Origin: Cellulosimicrobium cellulans
GTDB taxonomy: Bacteria; Actinomycetota; Actinomycetes; Actinomycetales; Cellulomonadaceae
Assembly: GCF_016907755.1 (NCBI RefSeq)
Contig: NZ_JAFBCN010000001.1
Span: forward strand, 3,472,001 to 3,536,000
DNA length: 64,000 nucleotides
Direction of reading: 5' to 3'
Shown: piece after piece, positions 45,035 to 53,876 of the stretch
Layout of the letters: every line of letters starts with the position of its first letter
Numbering within the stretch: position 1 is the first letter of the stretch
Notes under the pieces: model-generated
The model's input: only the letters and a program-made list of their open reading frames with translations
Told to the model about the DNA's origin: nothing
Databases searched by the model: none
Position numbers and translations under genes: made by a program

Positions 45035-46342
45035 ATGGACTCCGGCACCTGGGCCAACATCGGCCTCGTCCTGCTCTTCATCCTCGTCGGCGGCGTGTTC
45101 GCGGGCACGGAGATCGCGCTCGTCTCGCTGCGCGAGAGCCAGGTCGCACGGCTCGAGAAGCAGTCCGCGCGCGGCGCGCGGGTCGCGGCCGTCGCGCGCG
45201 ACCCCAACCGGTTCCTCGCCGCCGTGCAGATCGGCGTCACCGTCGCGGGGTTCTTCTCCGCGGCGTACGGCGCCTCGACGCTCGCCCCCGACCTCGCGCC
45301 GTCGCTCGAGGCCCTCGGGCTGTCGAGCGGGCTCGCGGACACGGTCGCGCTCGTCGGGCTGACGCTCGTCATCGCGTACCTCTCGCTCGTCCTCGGGGAG
45401 CTCGTGCCCAAGCGCATCGCGCTCCAGCGCTCGGCCGGGGTGGCGCTCGCCGTCGGGCCACCCCTCGACCGGTTCGCGACGCTCATGCGTCCCGTGATCT
45501 GGCTGCTTTCGCGCTCGACCGACGGCGTGGTGCGCCTGCTCGGCGGCGACCCGTCGGCGCGCAGCGAGGAGATGAGCGAGGAAGAGCTGCGCGAGATCGT
45601 GCTCGCGCACGAGTCGCTGCCCGAGGACGAGCGCCGCATCCTCGACGACGTGTTCCAGGCGGGCGACCGGTCGCTCGCCGAGGCCATGACGCCGCGCGGC
45701 GAGGTCGCGTTCCTGCGCGCCGACACGACCCTCTCCGAGGCCGCCGCGACCGTCGCGGCGGGCCCGTACTCGCGCTACCCCGTGACCGGGGACGACTTCG
45801 ACGACGTCGTCGGGTTCCTCCACGTGCGCGACCTCCTCGGGCGCGACTGCCCCGACCACCCGGCGACCGACCCGGCGACAGGACGCGCCCTGGCGGTGCG
45901 CGACGTCGTCCGCCCGATCCTCGCCCTGCCCGCGACGAACACCGTGCTCCCCGCGATGTCACAGATGCGCCGTGAGGGCGTGCACATCGCCGTCGTGGTC
46001 GACGAGTACGGCGGGACCGACGGGATCGTCACGCTCGAGGACCTCGTCGAGGAGCTCGTGGGCGACATCCGCGACGAGTACGACCCCGACGAGCCCTCCC
46101 CGGCGCGCGAGCACGGCGCCGCGACGAGCGTCGACGCCGGCCAGACGATCGAGGAGTTCGCGCGGCGCACCGGCGTCGCGCTGCCCGACGGCCCGTACGA
46201 GACGGTCGCCGGGTACGTCGTCGCCCAGCTCGGCCGGCTGGCGACGGTGGGCGACCACGTCGACGTCGACGACCGCCGTCTCACCGTGACCGACGTCGCC
46301 CGCCGCCGCATCGTCCGCCTCGACGTCACGCCGCTGCCCTGA
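45035..46342 (+). CDS. CNNM/CorC-type membrane protein (DUF21-CBS-CorC_HlyC)
   Basis: 435 residues. DUF21 membrane domain (about 1-190, with FAGTEIALVSLRESQVARLE and LVLGELVPKRIALQ), CBS pair (about 205-345, with VVVDEYGGTDGIVTLEDLVEELVGDI) and CorC_HlyC domain (about 355-430). The third such paralogue in the window, with full domain set, implicated in divalent cation export. Follows the DUF808 gene. ATG 45035. Confidence 0.92.
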   Translation: MDSGTWANIGLVLLFILVGGVFAGTEIALVSLRESQVARLEKQSARGARVAAVARDPNRFLAAVQIGVTVAGFFSAAYGASTLAPDLAPSLEALGLSSGLADTVALVGLTLVIAYLSLVLGELVPKRIALQRSAGVALAVGPPLDRFATLMRPVIWLLSRSTDGVVRLLGGDPSARSEEMSEEELREIVLAHESLPEDERRILDDVFQAGDRSLAEAMTPRGEVAFLRADTTLSEAAATVAAGPYSRYPVTGDDFDDVVGFLHVRDLLGRDCPDHPATDPATGRALAVRDVVRPILALPATNTVLPAMSQMRREGVHIAVVVDEYGGTDGIVTLEDLVEELVGDIRDEYDPDEPSPAREHGAATSVDAGQTIEEFARRTGVALPDGPYETVAGYVVAQLGRLATVGDHVDVDDRRLTVTDVARRRIVRLDVTPLP

Positions 46343-46343
46343 G

Positions 46344-46392
46344 TGCTGGGCAGGTGTCGTCGCCCGCACCCGGAGACGACACGTACCCAGCA
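46344..46392. terminator. Inverted repeat/terminator after CNNM gene
   Basis: Arms 46344-46361 and 46375-46392 (18 bp, two mismatches, ends TGCTGGG / CCCAGCA, inner GTGTCGTC / GACGACAC), starting 2 bp after the stop. Could be a terminator or a REP-like element. It ends 32 bp before the -10 of the LLM gene. Confidence 0.65.
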
Positions 46393-46436
46393 GTCGACGG
46401 GCTCGGGTGTGGGTGGCGGGGCGTAGCGTCGGGCGG

Positions 46437-47348
46437 ATGAGCGCAGCGACGACGGGGACAGGGTCGGGGATCAAGGTCGGGGTGGTCGGGAGCTTCGGCT
46501 CCGCGGCGCAGGTGCTGGACATGGCGGTCGGGGCGGAGGAGTCCGGCTGGGACGGGTTCTACTCCTGGGACGGGCTGAGCCTGCTGTCGATGCCGGTCGA
46601 CACGTTCGACCCGTGGGCGGTCCTCGCGGCGGCGGCGGTCCGGACCGAGCGCATCGCGCTCGGGGCGATGGTCTTCGCCCTCCCCCGCCGCAGGCCGTGG
46701 GAGGTCGTGCGACAGGCGCTCACCGTGGACCACCTGTCGGGCGGCCGCCTCGTCCTGCCCGTCGGGGTGGGCGTGCTCGACGACGGCGGCTTCTCCGCGG
46801 TCCCGGGCCAGCAGCAGTCCCTGCGCGAGCGCGCGGAGCTGCTCGACGACGCGATCGCCTACCTCGACCGCGCCTGGTCGGGCGAGAAGTTCGCGTTCGA
46901 CGGCACGCACGTGCACGCGGGCGAGATGCTGTTCCTCCCGCGGCCCGTGGAGCGCCCGGTGGTCGGGCACCACGTGCCCGTGTGGCCGGTGGGCGTCTGG
47001 GACGCCGAGCGCCCGCCGCTGCGCTCGCTCGACCGCGCGCTGCGCGCGGACGGGATCGTGCTGCAGCTCCGCGGCGAGCGCGGCTTCGACGTGCCCACGC
47101 CCGACGACGTCTCCGCCCTGGTCGCCTGGCTCACCACGCGCCGCGCGGAGCTGGGCCTCGACGCGGCCCGCCCGTTCGACGTCGTCGTCCAGGGCGAGCT
47201 CCCGGTCGACCGGTCCGCCGCGGCGGACCAGCTCGCCGGCCTCGCCGACGCGGGAGCCACCTGGTGGGTCGAGTCCCGCTGGAACCCCGGGACCGCGACC
47301 CCGGAGTCGCTCCTCGCCGCGATCGACGCGGGCCCGCCCCGCCCCTGA
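46437..47348 (+). CDS. LLM class flavin-dependent oxidoreductase
   Basis: 303 residues. Bacterial luciferase-like TIM barrel using F420 or FMN: KVGVVGSFGSAAQVLDMAVGAEESGWDGFYSWD at the N-terminus, RTERIALGAMVFALPRRRPWEVVRQALTVDHLSGGRLVLPVGVG in the cofactor region. The substrate and which flavin it uses are not evident. ATG 46437 follows TAGCGT (46424-46429) by 7 nt, a leaderless start. A terminator separates it from leuD. Confidence 0.85.
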   Translation: MSAATTGTGSGIKVGVVGSFGSAAQVLDMAVGAEESGWDGFYSWDGLSLLSMPVDTFDPWAVLAAAAVRTERIALGAMVFALPRRRPWEVVRQALTVDHLSGGRLVLPVGVGVLDDGGFSAVPGQQQSLRERAELLDDAIAYLDRAWSGEKFAFDGTHVHAGEMLFLPRPVERPVVGHHVPVWPVGVWDAERPPLRSLDRALRADGIVLQLRGERGFDVPTPDDVSALVAWLTTRRAELGLDAARPFDVVVQGELPVDRSAAADQLAGLADAGATWWVESRWNPGTATPESLLAAIDAGPPRP

Positions 47349-47355
47349 GACGGCG

Positions 47356-47402
47356 GAGCGGGCCGGGGACGGTGACGTGTCGTCTCCGTCCCCGGCCCGC
47401 TC
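47356..47402. terminator. Bidirectional terminator between LLM gene and leuD
   Basis: Perfect 17-bp inverted repeat (arm begins GAGCGGGCCGGGG, 13-nt loop) between the convergent LLM and leuD genes. Confidence 0.85.
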
Positions 47403-47423
47403 CTCGTCAGAGGCCGACGAGCG

Positions 47424-48059
47424 TCAGACCGGGCGAGCCGCCTCGATCTCGACCTTGGGCAGCGTCTTCGCGGGCAGCGTCTTGGGCCGCCACGACGCGC
47501 GCGTCGCCTCGAACGCGGAGATCTCGTCCTCGTGCTGGAGGGTCAGGCCGATGTCGTCCAGGCCCTCCATGAGGCGCCAGCGCGTGTAGTCGTCGATCTG
47601 GAACGGCACGGTGACGTCCTGCGCGGACGCGGTGCGGTTCACCAGGTCCACGGTCACCTCGGTGCCGGGGTTGGTCTCGAGGATCTTCCAGAGCAGCTCG
47701 ATGTCCTCCTGCGCGACGATCCCGGCGACGAGGCCCTGCTTGCCGGAGTTGCCGCGGAAGATGTCGGCGAAGCGCGACGCGAGGACGACGCGGAAGCCGT
47801 AGTCCTTGAGCGCCCACACCGCGTGCTCGCGCGACGAGCCGGTGCCGAAGTCGGGGCCGGCGACGAGGACGGAGCCCGCGCGGTAGGCGTCCTGGTTGAG
47901 GACGAACGTGGGGTCACCGCGCCAGGCGGCGAACAGCGCGTCCTCGAACCCGGTGCGCGTCACGCGCTTGAGGTAGACGGCGGGGATGATCTGGTCGGTG
48001 TCGACGTTGCTGCGGCGCAGCGGGACGCCGACACCGGTGTGGGTCGTGAACTTCTCCAT
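47424..48059 (-). CDS. leuD: 3-isopropylmalate dehydratase small subunit
   Basis: 211 residues. Swivel-domain subunit of isopropylmalate isomerase in leucine synthesis. Family blocks: [77 protein letters not shown] 48059 has GAAGAGG upstream. Downstream of leuC on the same strand with a 56-bp gap; in an operon with it. Confidence 0.97.
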   Translation of the reverse strand: MEKFTTHTGVGVPLRRSNVDTDQIIPAVYLKRVTRTGFEDALFAAWRGDPTFVLNQDAYRAGSVLVAGPDFGTGSSREHAVWALKDYGFRVVLASRFADIFRGNSGKQGLVAGIVAQEDIELLWKILETNPGTEVTVDLVNRTASAQDVTVPFQIDDYTRWRLMEGLDDIGLTLQHEDEISAFEATRASWRPKTLPAKTLPKVEIEAARPV

Positions 48060-48115
48060 GAGTGGTACCTCTTCGAGTCTTCGGGGCGACGAGTGGGGCG
48101 GCGCGGTGCGGGTGC

Positions 48116-49624
48116 TCAGACCTGCACGAGGACGTGCGGGTCGAGCGGCGCGAGCGGCGTGCCGTCGAAGGACGTGATGTCGGTGCCCTCGGGCAGGTCG
48201 AGGTCGCTCAGCGAGGAGAGCGTCCCGCGGAGCGCGGTCGCGGCGGCGACGAGCGGCGACACGAGGTGCGTGCGCCCGCCCTTGCCCTGGCGGCCCTCGA
48301 AGTTGCGGTTCGACGTCGACGCGGCGCGCTCGCCCGGCTGGAGCTGGTCGGGGTTCATGCCGAGGCACATGGAGCAGCCCGCGTTGCGCCACTCGGCGCC
48401 GAAGTCGAGGAAGATCTTGTCGAGGCCCTCGGCCTCGGCCTGGAGGCGCACGCGCGCGGACGCCGGGACGACGAGGACGCGGACGCTGTCGGCCTTCTGC
48501 TTGCCCTGGACGACCTTGGCGACCGAGCGCAGGTCCTCGATGCGGCCGTTGGTGCACGACCCGATGAACACGGTGTCGACGGGCAGCTCGCGCAGCGGCT
48601 GGCCGGGCGTGAGCCCCATGTACTCGATCGCGCGCTCGGCGGCGACGCGCTCGTTCTCGTCCGCGATCTCCTCGGGGACGGGCACGGTCGCGGAGATCGG
48701 CAGGCCCTGGCCGGGGTTGGTGCCCCAGGTGACGAACGGCTCGAGGTCGGACGCGCGGAGCGTGACCTCCGTGTCGAAGACGGCGTCGTCGTCGGAGCGC
48801 AGCGTGCGCCAGTACTCCACGGCCGCGTCCCAGTCCGCGCCCTCGGGCGCGTGCGGGCGGCCCTTGAGGTACTCGAACGTCGTGTCGTCCGGGGCGATCA
48901 TGCCGGCGCGCGCGCCCGCCTCGATCGACATGTTGCAGATCGTCATCCGCGCCTCCATGGAGAGGCTGCGGATGGCCTCGCCACGGTACTCCAGGACGTA
49001 GCCCTGGCCACCGCCGGTGCCGATCTTGGCGATGATCGCGAGGATGATGTCCTTGCTCGTCGCACCCGGGGGCAGCTCGCCGTCGACGTTGATCGCCATC
49101 GTCTTGAAGGGCGCGAGCGGGAGCGTCTGGGTCGCCATGACGTGCTCGACCTCGGAGGTGCCGATGCCGAACGCGAGCGCGCCGAACGCGCCGTGGGTCG
49201 AGGTGTGCGAGTCGCCGCACACGACCGTCAGCCCCGGCATGGTGAGCCCGAGCTGCGGGCCGACCTGGTGCACGATGCCCTGGTCGGCGTCGCCGAGCGA
49301 GTGGATGCGGACGCCGAACTCGCGCGCGTTGTTGCGCAGCGTGTCGATCTGCGTGCGGCTGGTGAGGTCCGCGATCGGCAGGTCGATGTCGAGCGTCGGG
49401 GTGTTGTGGTCCTCGGTCGCGATCGTGAGGTCGGGGCGACGCACCTGACGGCCCGCGAGGCGCAGCCCCTCGAACGCCTGGGGGCTGGTGACCTCGTGCA
49501 CGAGGTGGAGGTCGATGTAGAGGAGGTCGGGCGACCCGTCGGTGCCTCGTCGCACCAGGTGCGCGTCCCAGACCTTCTCCGCCAGCGTGCCGGCCATGTA
49601 GCTCATCTCCTCGTCGTCTGTCAC
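48116..49624 (-). CDS. leuC: 3-isopropylmalate dehydratase large subunit
   Basis: 502 residues. Aconitase-family subunit with a [4Fe-4S] cluster held by Cys residues in FIGSCTNGR and [12 protein letters not shown]. Also [32 protein letters not shown] and [20 protein letters not shown]. Converts 2- to 3-isopropylmalate with LeuD. GTG 49624 has AGGAG 4 bp upstream; an inner ATG at MSYMAG is an alternative. Divergent from an IclR-type regulator that probably controls it. Confidence 0.97.
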   Translation of the reverse strand: MTDDEEMSYMAGTLAEKVWDAHLVRRGTDGSPDLLYIDLHLVHEVTSPQAFEGLRLAGRQVRRPDLTIATEDHNTPTLDIDLPIADLTSRTQIDTLRNNAREFGVRIHSLGDADQGIVHQVGPQLGLTMPGLTVVCGDSHTSTHGAFGALAFGIGTSEVEHVMATQTLPLAPFKTMAINVDGELPPGATSKDIILAIIAKIGTGGGQGYVLEYRGEAIRSLSMEARMTICNMSIEAGARAGMIAPDDTTFEYLKGRPHAPEGADWDAAVEYWRTLRSDDDAVFDTEVTLRASDLEPFVTWGTNPGQGLPISATVPVPEEIADENERVAAERAIEYMGLTPGQPLRELPVDTVFIGSCTNGRIEDLRSVAKVVQGKQKADSVRVLVVPASARVRLQAEAEGLDKIFLDFGAEWRNAGCSMCLGMNPDQLQPGERAASTSNRNFEGRQGKGGRTHLVSPLVAAATALRGTLSSLSDLDLPEGTDITSFDGTPLAPLDPHVLVQV

Positions 49625-49758
49625 GGTGCTCCTGGGGGGTATGGAGAACCGCCTGGGTCGATCGTCCGCCGTCCGGCAGCCTGCCGGGGAGAACGTCCAG
49701 CGGGTGGAACATCCGTGCCGGACTTGCATCTCAGTGCGTGAGACGTCAATATCGACCT
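49625..49758. promoter_or_regulatory. leuC / IclR regulator divergent operator region
   Basis: 134 bp. On the minus strand a TTGACG (complement of 49745-49750) could be the leuC -35; on the plus strand CAATAT (49747-49752) lies 6 nt before the IclR ATG and can be its -10, so the two promoters overlap. LtbR/NdgR proteins bind this position in related genomes, so the operator is expected here; I cannot delimit it. Confidence 0.45.
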
Positions 49759-50478
49759 ATGGACAATACTAGCGGAGTCGGAGTGCTGGACAAGGCGGCC
49801 TCCGTCCTGGGCGCCCTGGAGTCCGGACCGGCCACCCTCGCCCAGCTCGTCACGGCCACCGGCCTGGCCCGCCCGACGGCGCACCGCCTCGCGGTCGCGC
49901 TCGAGCACCACCGCATGGTCGCGCGTGACATGCAGGGCCGTTTCGTCCTCGGCCCTCGGCTCAACGAGCTCGCGACGGCGGCCGGAGAGGACCGCCTGCT
50001 CGCTGCCGCGAACCCCGTGCTCACCGCGCTGCGCGACCACACGGGCGAGAGCGCCCAGCTCTACCGCCGCCAGGGCGACCACCGCATCTGCGTCGCGGCC
50101 GCCGAGCGTCCGGTGGGCCTGCGCGACTCGATCCCGGTCGGCGCGACGCTCACGATGAACGCCGGCTCCGCGGCGCAGATCCTGCTCGCGTGGGAGGAGC
50201 CCGACCGCCTCCACCGCGGCCTGCGCGAGGCCGTCTTCACGGCCACGATCCTCTCGGGCGTCCGACGCCGCGGCTGGGCCCAGTCCGTCTCCGAGCGTGA
50301 GCTCGGCGTCGCCTCGGTGTCCGCGCCCGTGCGCGGGCCGTCCGGTCGCGTCGTCGCGGCCGTCTCCATCTCCGGCCCGGTCGAGCGCCTGAGCCGCCAG
50401 CCCGGCCGCCTGCACTCCGGGTCCGTCGTCGCCGCGGCGAACCGCCTCACCGAGGTGCTCCGCCGCGCGGGCGAGTAG
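49759..50478 (+). CDS. ltbR: IclR family regulator of leuCD (LtbR/NdgR type)
   Basis: 239 residues. N-terminal winged helix (VLDKAASVLGALESGPATLAQLVTATGLARPTAHRLAVALEHHRMV) and a C-terminal IclR effector domain. Divergent position from leuC and length match LtbR of Corynebacterium and NdgR of Streptomyces, which repress leuCD and affect amino acid metabolism. ATG 49759 (MDNTSGVGVLDKA) is preferred over the upstream GTG, and appears leaderless. Confidence 0.88.
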   Translation: MDNTSGVGVLDKAASVLGALESGPATLAQLVTATGLARPTAHRLAVALEHHRMVARDMQGRFVLGPRLNELATAAGEDRLLAAANPVLTALRDHTGESAQLYRRQGDHRICVAAAERPVGLRDSIPVGATLTMNAGSAAQILLAWEEPDRLHRGLREAVFTATILSGVRRRGWAQSVSERELGVASVSAPVRGPSGRVVAAVSISGPVERLSRQPGRLHSGSVVAAANRLTEVLRRAGE

Positions 50479-50668
50479 CCGCCGCGTCGAAGGACTCGCG
50501 TCGAGGGCGCGGGGTCGGTCCCGGTCGGCGTGCCGCGGGCCGCAAACGGGACGTGCCCTGTCAAAATGTGACCGGCTGCTGCCATGCTGTGCGTGCCCCG
50601 GCGCCGGACGGCTCGGTGGCGGCAGGGGGCGAGCCTGACCGTCCGAACCCGAGACATGAGGAGTCCCG

Positions 50669-50836
50669 ATGCATCCGAAGGTGAAGATGACCCTGATCTG
50701 GGTCCTCGTGATCTTCGCCGTCTACGCGGTCATCAGGAGCCCCGACCGCGCCGCTGACATCGTCGAGGGCATCTGGGACGTCATCCTCGGCGCCTTCAGC
50801 TCCATCGGCCAGTTCTTCAACTCGCTCCTGGACTGA
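50669..50836 (+). CDS. Small membrane protein of 55 residues
   Basis: Begins MHPKVKMTLIWVLVIFAVYA, then an amphipathic tail ending FNSLLD. One N-terminal TM helix (about 8-21). ATG 50669 has GAGGAG 7 bp upstream, and the stop lies 2 bp before the GTG of the PH-domain gene, so the two are an operon. Not recognised by family; it may assist the neighbouring membrane protein. A 190-bp intergenic region with an AT-richer stretch (TGTCAAAATGTGAC near 50558-50572) precedes it and may hold the promoter. Confidence 0.7.
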   Translation: MHPKVKMTLIWVLVIFAVYAVIRSPDRAADIVEGIWDVILGAFSSIGQFFNSLLD

Positions 50837-50838
50837 CC

Positions 50839-51804
50839 GTGGCCAGCGGCCGTCCTCGCAGCAGGATCCTCGACCGCTACGTGCTGAGCGGCGAGCGGGT
50901 CGTGGTGGCCACGCGCCACCACTGGGGGATGCTGCTCGAGCCGGTCGTGACCACCGTCGCGGGAGCGTTCCTCGTCGCCTGGCTGGTCGTGCAGGCCGGG
51001 CCGGCCGTCGGCGACGGCGTGCTGTTCCTGTGGTGGCTGTGGCTGGTCCTCGCCGTGCGCCTGGTGTGGAAGGTCTTCGAGTGGCGCAACGAGTGGTTCG
51101 TCGCCACCGACAAGCGCCTGCTCCTGCTGTACGGGCTCATCACGCACAAGGTCGCGATGATGCCGCTCACCAAGGTCACGGACATGAACTACGGGCGTTC
51201 GCCCGTCGGGCGCGTGTTCGGCTACGGGCAGTTCCTCCTCGAGTCCGCCGGGCAGGACCAGGCGCTGCGCCAGATCGACTGGGTCTCCCACCCCGACGCG
51301 ACCTACCGCCTCCTGTGCGACACGCTCTTCACGCCGGGCAGCCGCCCCGGCACGCCGCCCGGAGGCGGCTCGAGCGCGTCACCGGCCCCGCCGAGCGTCG
51401 TCGCCCCGGTGCCCGTCCCGCCGTCGGGACCACGCGCACCGCAGCCGGCCGAGCCCCCGCCCGTCGCCCCCGCGCCGGCGTGGGACGGGCACAGCCCTGC
51501 GACGACGCCTCCCGTGCCCGCCCCGCCCCGCGCCGACGAGCCGGTGGTCGTCGTGCCGGGCAGACCCGTCGGGGAGTCGAGCGGCCCGACCCAACCGCTC
51601 CCCGTCACCGGGCGCCGCGAGGGCGCACGGCACGACGCCGGGCACGACCGCTGGGACGACGAGGCCCACGGGGACGACGAGCCCGGCTGGGCGGTCTCCG
51701 GCGAGCACCGGGCGACCTACGTGCCCGTCATCCACCCGCGCCCCACGCCGACGCCGATCCCGAAGCCCTACGAGCCCGGCCCGGGTCGCGACGGCGCGCC
51801 CTGA
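50839..51804 (+). CDS. PH domain-containing membrane protein
   Basis: 321 residues. Two TM helices (about 30-75, TTVAGAFLVAWLVVQAG and LFLWWLWLVLAVRLVW) followed by a bacterial PH domain (bPH_2): NEWFVATDKRLLLLYGLITHKVAMMPLTKVTDMNYGRSPVGRVFGYGQFLLESAGQDQALRQIDWV. The last 160 residues are a Pro/Gly-rich low-complexity tail. Membrane-associated; function unknown. GTG 50839 directly follows the 55-residue gene. Ends before a strong terminator. Confidence 0.9.
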   Translation: MASGRPRSRILDRYVLSGERVVVATRHHWGMLLEPVVTTVAGAFLVAWLVVQAGPAVGDGVLFLWWLWLVLAVRLVWKVFEWRNEWFVATDKRLLLLYGLITHKVAMMPLTKVTDMNYGRSPVGRVFGYGQFLLESAGQDQALRQIDWVSHPDATYRLLCDTLFTPGSRPGTPPGGGSSASPAPPSVVAPVPVPPSGPRAPQPAEPPPVAPAPAWDGHSPATTPPVPAPPRADEPVVVVPGRPVGESSGPTQPLPVTGRREGARHDAGHDRWDDEAHGDDEPGWAVSGEHRATYVPVIHPRPTPTPIPKPYEPGPGRDGAP

Positions 51805-51946
51805 CGGCATCTCGGGGACCGCACGAAGGGTCGTGCCCGCACGACGATCGACCTCCACGGCCTCGCCCGCGACCTTCGTCACACCGGCGCGCGCAGCAGC
51901 GCGAGACGTCGCGTCGCGCGGCGCTGAAAGCCCCTGCGCCCACGAC

Positions 51947-51981
51947 AAAGGCCCGGTCACCGTGATGGTGACCGGGCCTTT
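51947..51981. terminator. Bidirectional terminator between PH gene and tRNA-Glu
   Basis: Perfect 14-bp inverted repeat (arm AAAGGCCCGGTCAC, 7-nt loop) followed by TCTCT on the plus strand. It ends 5 bp from the 3' end of tRNA-Glu, which is read on the minus strand, so it serves both. Confidence 0.9.
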
Positions 51982-51986
51982 CTCTG

Positions 51987-52059
51987 TACCCCCAACGGGA
52001 TTTGAACCCGTGTTACCGCCGTGAGAGGGCGACGTCCTAGGCCGCTAGACGATGGGGGC
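51987..52059 (-). tRNA. tRNA-Glu (CTC)
   Basis: 73 nt. Acceptor stem GCCCCCA with TGGGGGT (one G-U pair), D-arm CTAGCGGCCTAG, anticodon loop with CTC, and T-arm containing GGGTTCAAATCCC. CCA is not encoded. Reads GAG codons. Downstream of tRNA-Gln on the same strand and probably co-transcribed. Confidence 0.96.
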
Positions 52060-52158
52060 CTGTGGATCTTCGTACCGTTTCCGGTCCGTTTCTCCGTCGA
52101 GAACTCTACCTCATGTTTCGGGCGGTCTTGACCGCTCGATCTGAGCCGGAGCTCTTCG

Positions 52159-52230
52159 CTGGGGTACCAGGACTCGAACCTAGACTAAGTGAACCAGAAT
52201 CACTCGTGCTGCCAATTACACCATACCCCA
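52159..52230 (-). tRNA. tRNA-Gln (CTG)
   Basis: 72 nt. Acceptor TGGGGTA with TACCCCA, anticodon stem AGTGA/TCACT around loop TTCTGGT (anticodon CTG), T-arm with GGTTCGAGTCC. CCA not encoded. Reads CAG codons. In this genome type Gln-tRNA is normally made by amidation of Glu-tRNA, so the GluRS gene at 59-60.6 kb would charge it. Confidence 0.96.
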
Positions 52231-52431
52231 AGGGGGTAACCAGCCACCGTCGGAGAGCCGTCACGACGAGTCGAGACTCGTCCCCTGGCTCCCTCTTGTG
52301 GAGGTCCCACCGGCCGAGAACATTACCGGACATGACGACGCGGACCAAATGCGACCCGAACCGCCGAGCTCGGGCACGCGGAGCGCGCCTCCGGGTCGAC
52401 GCGCACCGCCGCCGTCTGGCACCGTCGAGGC
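52231..52431. other. Intergenic region upstream of tRNA-Gln
   Basis: 201 bp. Contains a perfect 8-bp stem (GACGAGTC, 52265-52272 with 52275-52282) and on the minus strand a TAATGT box (complement of 52323-52328) as a possible -10 for the tRNA operon. No gene seen. Confidence 0.35.
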
Positions 52432-53211
52432 ATGAGCGCAGGAGACTCCCCCGACCCCGGCTCGCACGCCGACCGCGCCGCGTCGTTCGAGCAGGGCGCC
52501 GCCCAGTACGCGTCCACGCGGCCCTCCTACCCGGACGAGGCGGTCGACTGGCTCCTGCCCGACGGCGCCCGCCGCGTCCTCGACCTCGCCGCGGGCACGG
52601 GGAAGCTCACCGAGCGGCTCGTCGCCCGCGGGCTGGACGTCGTCGCCGTCGAACCCTCCGACGCGATGCGTGCGCGCCTCGCGGAGTCCGTCCCGGGCGC
52701 GCAGGCCCTGCCCGGCTCCGCCGAGTCGATCCCGCTCCCCGACGCGAGCGTCGACGCCGTGCTCGTCGCCCAGGCGTGGCACTGGTTCTCCCCCGCCGCC
52801 CAGCCCGAGATCGCGCGCGTGCTGCGCCCCGGCGGGCGCCTCGGCATCGTGTGGAACGTGCGGGACGACGCGGTCGACTGGGTCGACCGGTTCACGGAGA
52901 TCATCCACCGGGGCGACACCCTCGAGCACAGCTACCGCGAGCCCCTGCTCGCCGGGCAGCTCTTCACCCCGCCCGAGCACCGCACGGTGCCCTGGGCCGA
53001 CCGCGTCCCGACGTCGTCGCTCCGCCCGCTCGCCGCGTCGCGCAGCTACCTCCTGACGCTTCCCGACGCACGCCGGGAGGAGCTGCTCGGCGAGATCGAC
53101 GACCTCGTCGCGACCCACCCGGACCTCGCGGGGCGCGCCGAGGTGGACCTGCCGTACCGCGCCGAGTGCTGGCGGGCCGACGTGGTGGCAGCCCCGCCGG
53201 ACAGCGCGTGA
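52432..53211 (+). CDS. Class I SAM-dependent methyltransferase
   Basis: 259 residues. SAM-binding motif I VLDLAAGTGKLTERLV (about 47-62), VVAVEPSDAMRARL, and LPDASVDAVLVAQAWHWF. Similar to small-molecule methyltransferases of the UbiE/methyltransf_11 type. Substrate unknown. Its TGA overlaps the GTG of the next gene (GTGA), so both are in one operon. Confidence 0.88.
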   Translation: MSAGDSPDPGSHADRAASFEQGAAQYASTRPSYPDEAVDWLLPDGARRVLDLAAGTGKLTERLVARGLDVVAVEPSDAMRARLAESVPGAQALPGSAESIPLPDASVDAVLVAQAWHWFSPAAQPEIARVLRPGGRLGIVWNVRDDAVDWVDRFTEIIHRGDTLEHSYREPLLAGQLFTPPEHRTVPWADRVPTSSLRPLAASRSYLLTLPDARREELLGEIDDLVATHPDLAGRAEVDLPYRAECWRADVVAAPPDSA

Positions 53212-53846
53212 GCACCCGTCCCGACCGCTCCCCGGACGCCGTGACGGGCGACGACGTCCGGACGGCGGCGCGCTGGCTCACGGACCACCTCGTCCAGCAC
53301 CCCGTGTCGGCCTTCGACGCGCAGGCAGGTCCGGTGCGGTGGTCGTGCTGGACGACGGCGGAGCACGTCGTGGACGACCTGCTCGCCTATGCCCTCCAGC
53401 TCGCCGCGCTCCCACGCCTCGCGTACGTGCCGCTCGTCGGGCCGCGCGGGGAGGACGAGATCGCGCACGTCGACCGCGCGGCGGGGACGGCGGGCCTGTG
53501 CGAGGCGCTGCTCGGCGGCGGCGAGCTGCTCGCGACCCTCGCCGAGACGCGGCCGGTGGCCGCGCGCGCCTACCACCCCTACGGGACCTCCGACGCCGCC
53601 GGCTTCGCGGCGATGGGCGTCGTCGAGGTGCTCGTGCACGGCCACGACGTCCTGCTCGGGCTCGCGGGCGAGCACGTGCCGTTCCCCGCGGGCCTCGCGC
53701 CGCGGGTGCTCGCACGGCTCTTCCCGGACGTCGACCCGGGACCGGACGAGGACCCGGACCTCCTGCTCCTGTGGGCGACCGGGCGCGGCGAGCTGCCCGG
53801 CCGGCAGCAGCGCACGCGCTGGCGCTGGGACGCGTCGGTGCGCTGA
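53208..53846 (+). CDS. Mycothiol/DinB-type maleylpyruvate isomerase N-terminal domain protein
   Basis: 212 residues. DinB/MDMPI four-helix fold: an N-terminal WSCWTTAEHVVDDLLAYALQLA with the first metal His, and VEVLVHGHDVLLGLAG carrying the paired His residues (H-x-H). Such proteins are thiol-dependent (mycothiol) transferases or isomerases in actinobacteria. GTG 53208 is coupled to the methyltransferase. Substrate unknown. Confidence 0.8.
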   Translation: MSTRPDRSPDAVTGDDVRTAARWLTDHLVQHPVSAFDAQAGPVRWSCWTTAEHVVDDLLAYALQLAALPRLAYVPLVGPRGEDEIAHVDRAAGTAGLCEALLGGGELLATLAETRPVAARAYHPYGTSDAAGFAAMGVVEVLVHGHDVLLGLAGEHVPFPAGLAPRVLARLFPDVDPGPDEDPDLLLLWATGRGELPGRQQRTRWRWDASVR

Positions 53847-53876
53847 GGCGCCACAGCGCCCCGGGGCGGGGACCGG

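Noticed and set aside
51833-52024. Small plus-strand ORF over the terminator and tRNA-Glu
   Set aside because: It runs through the terminator and into the tRNA gene; composition gives no support.
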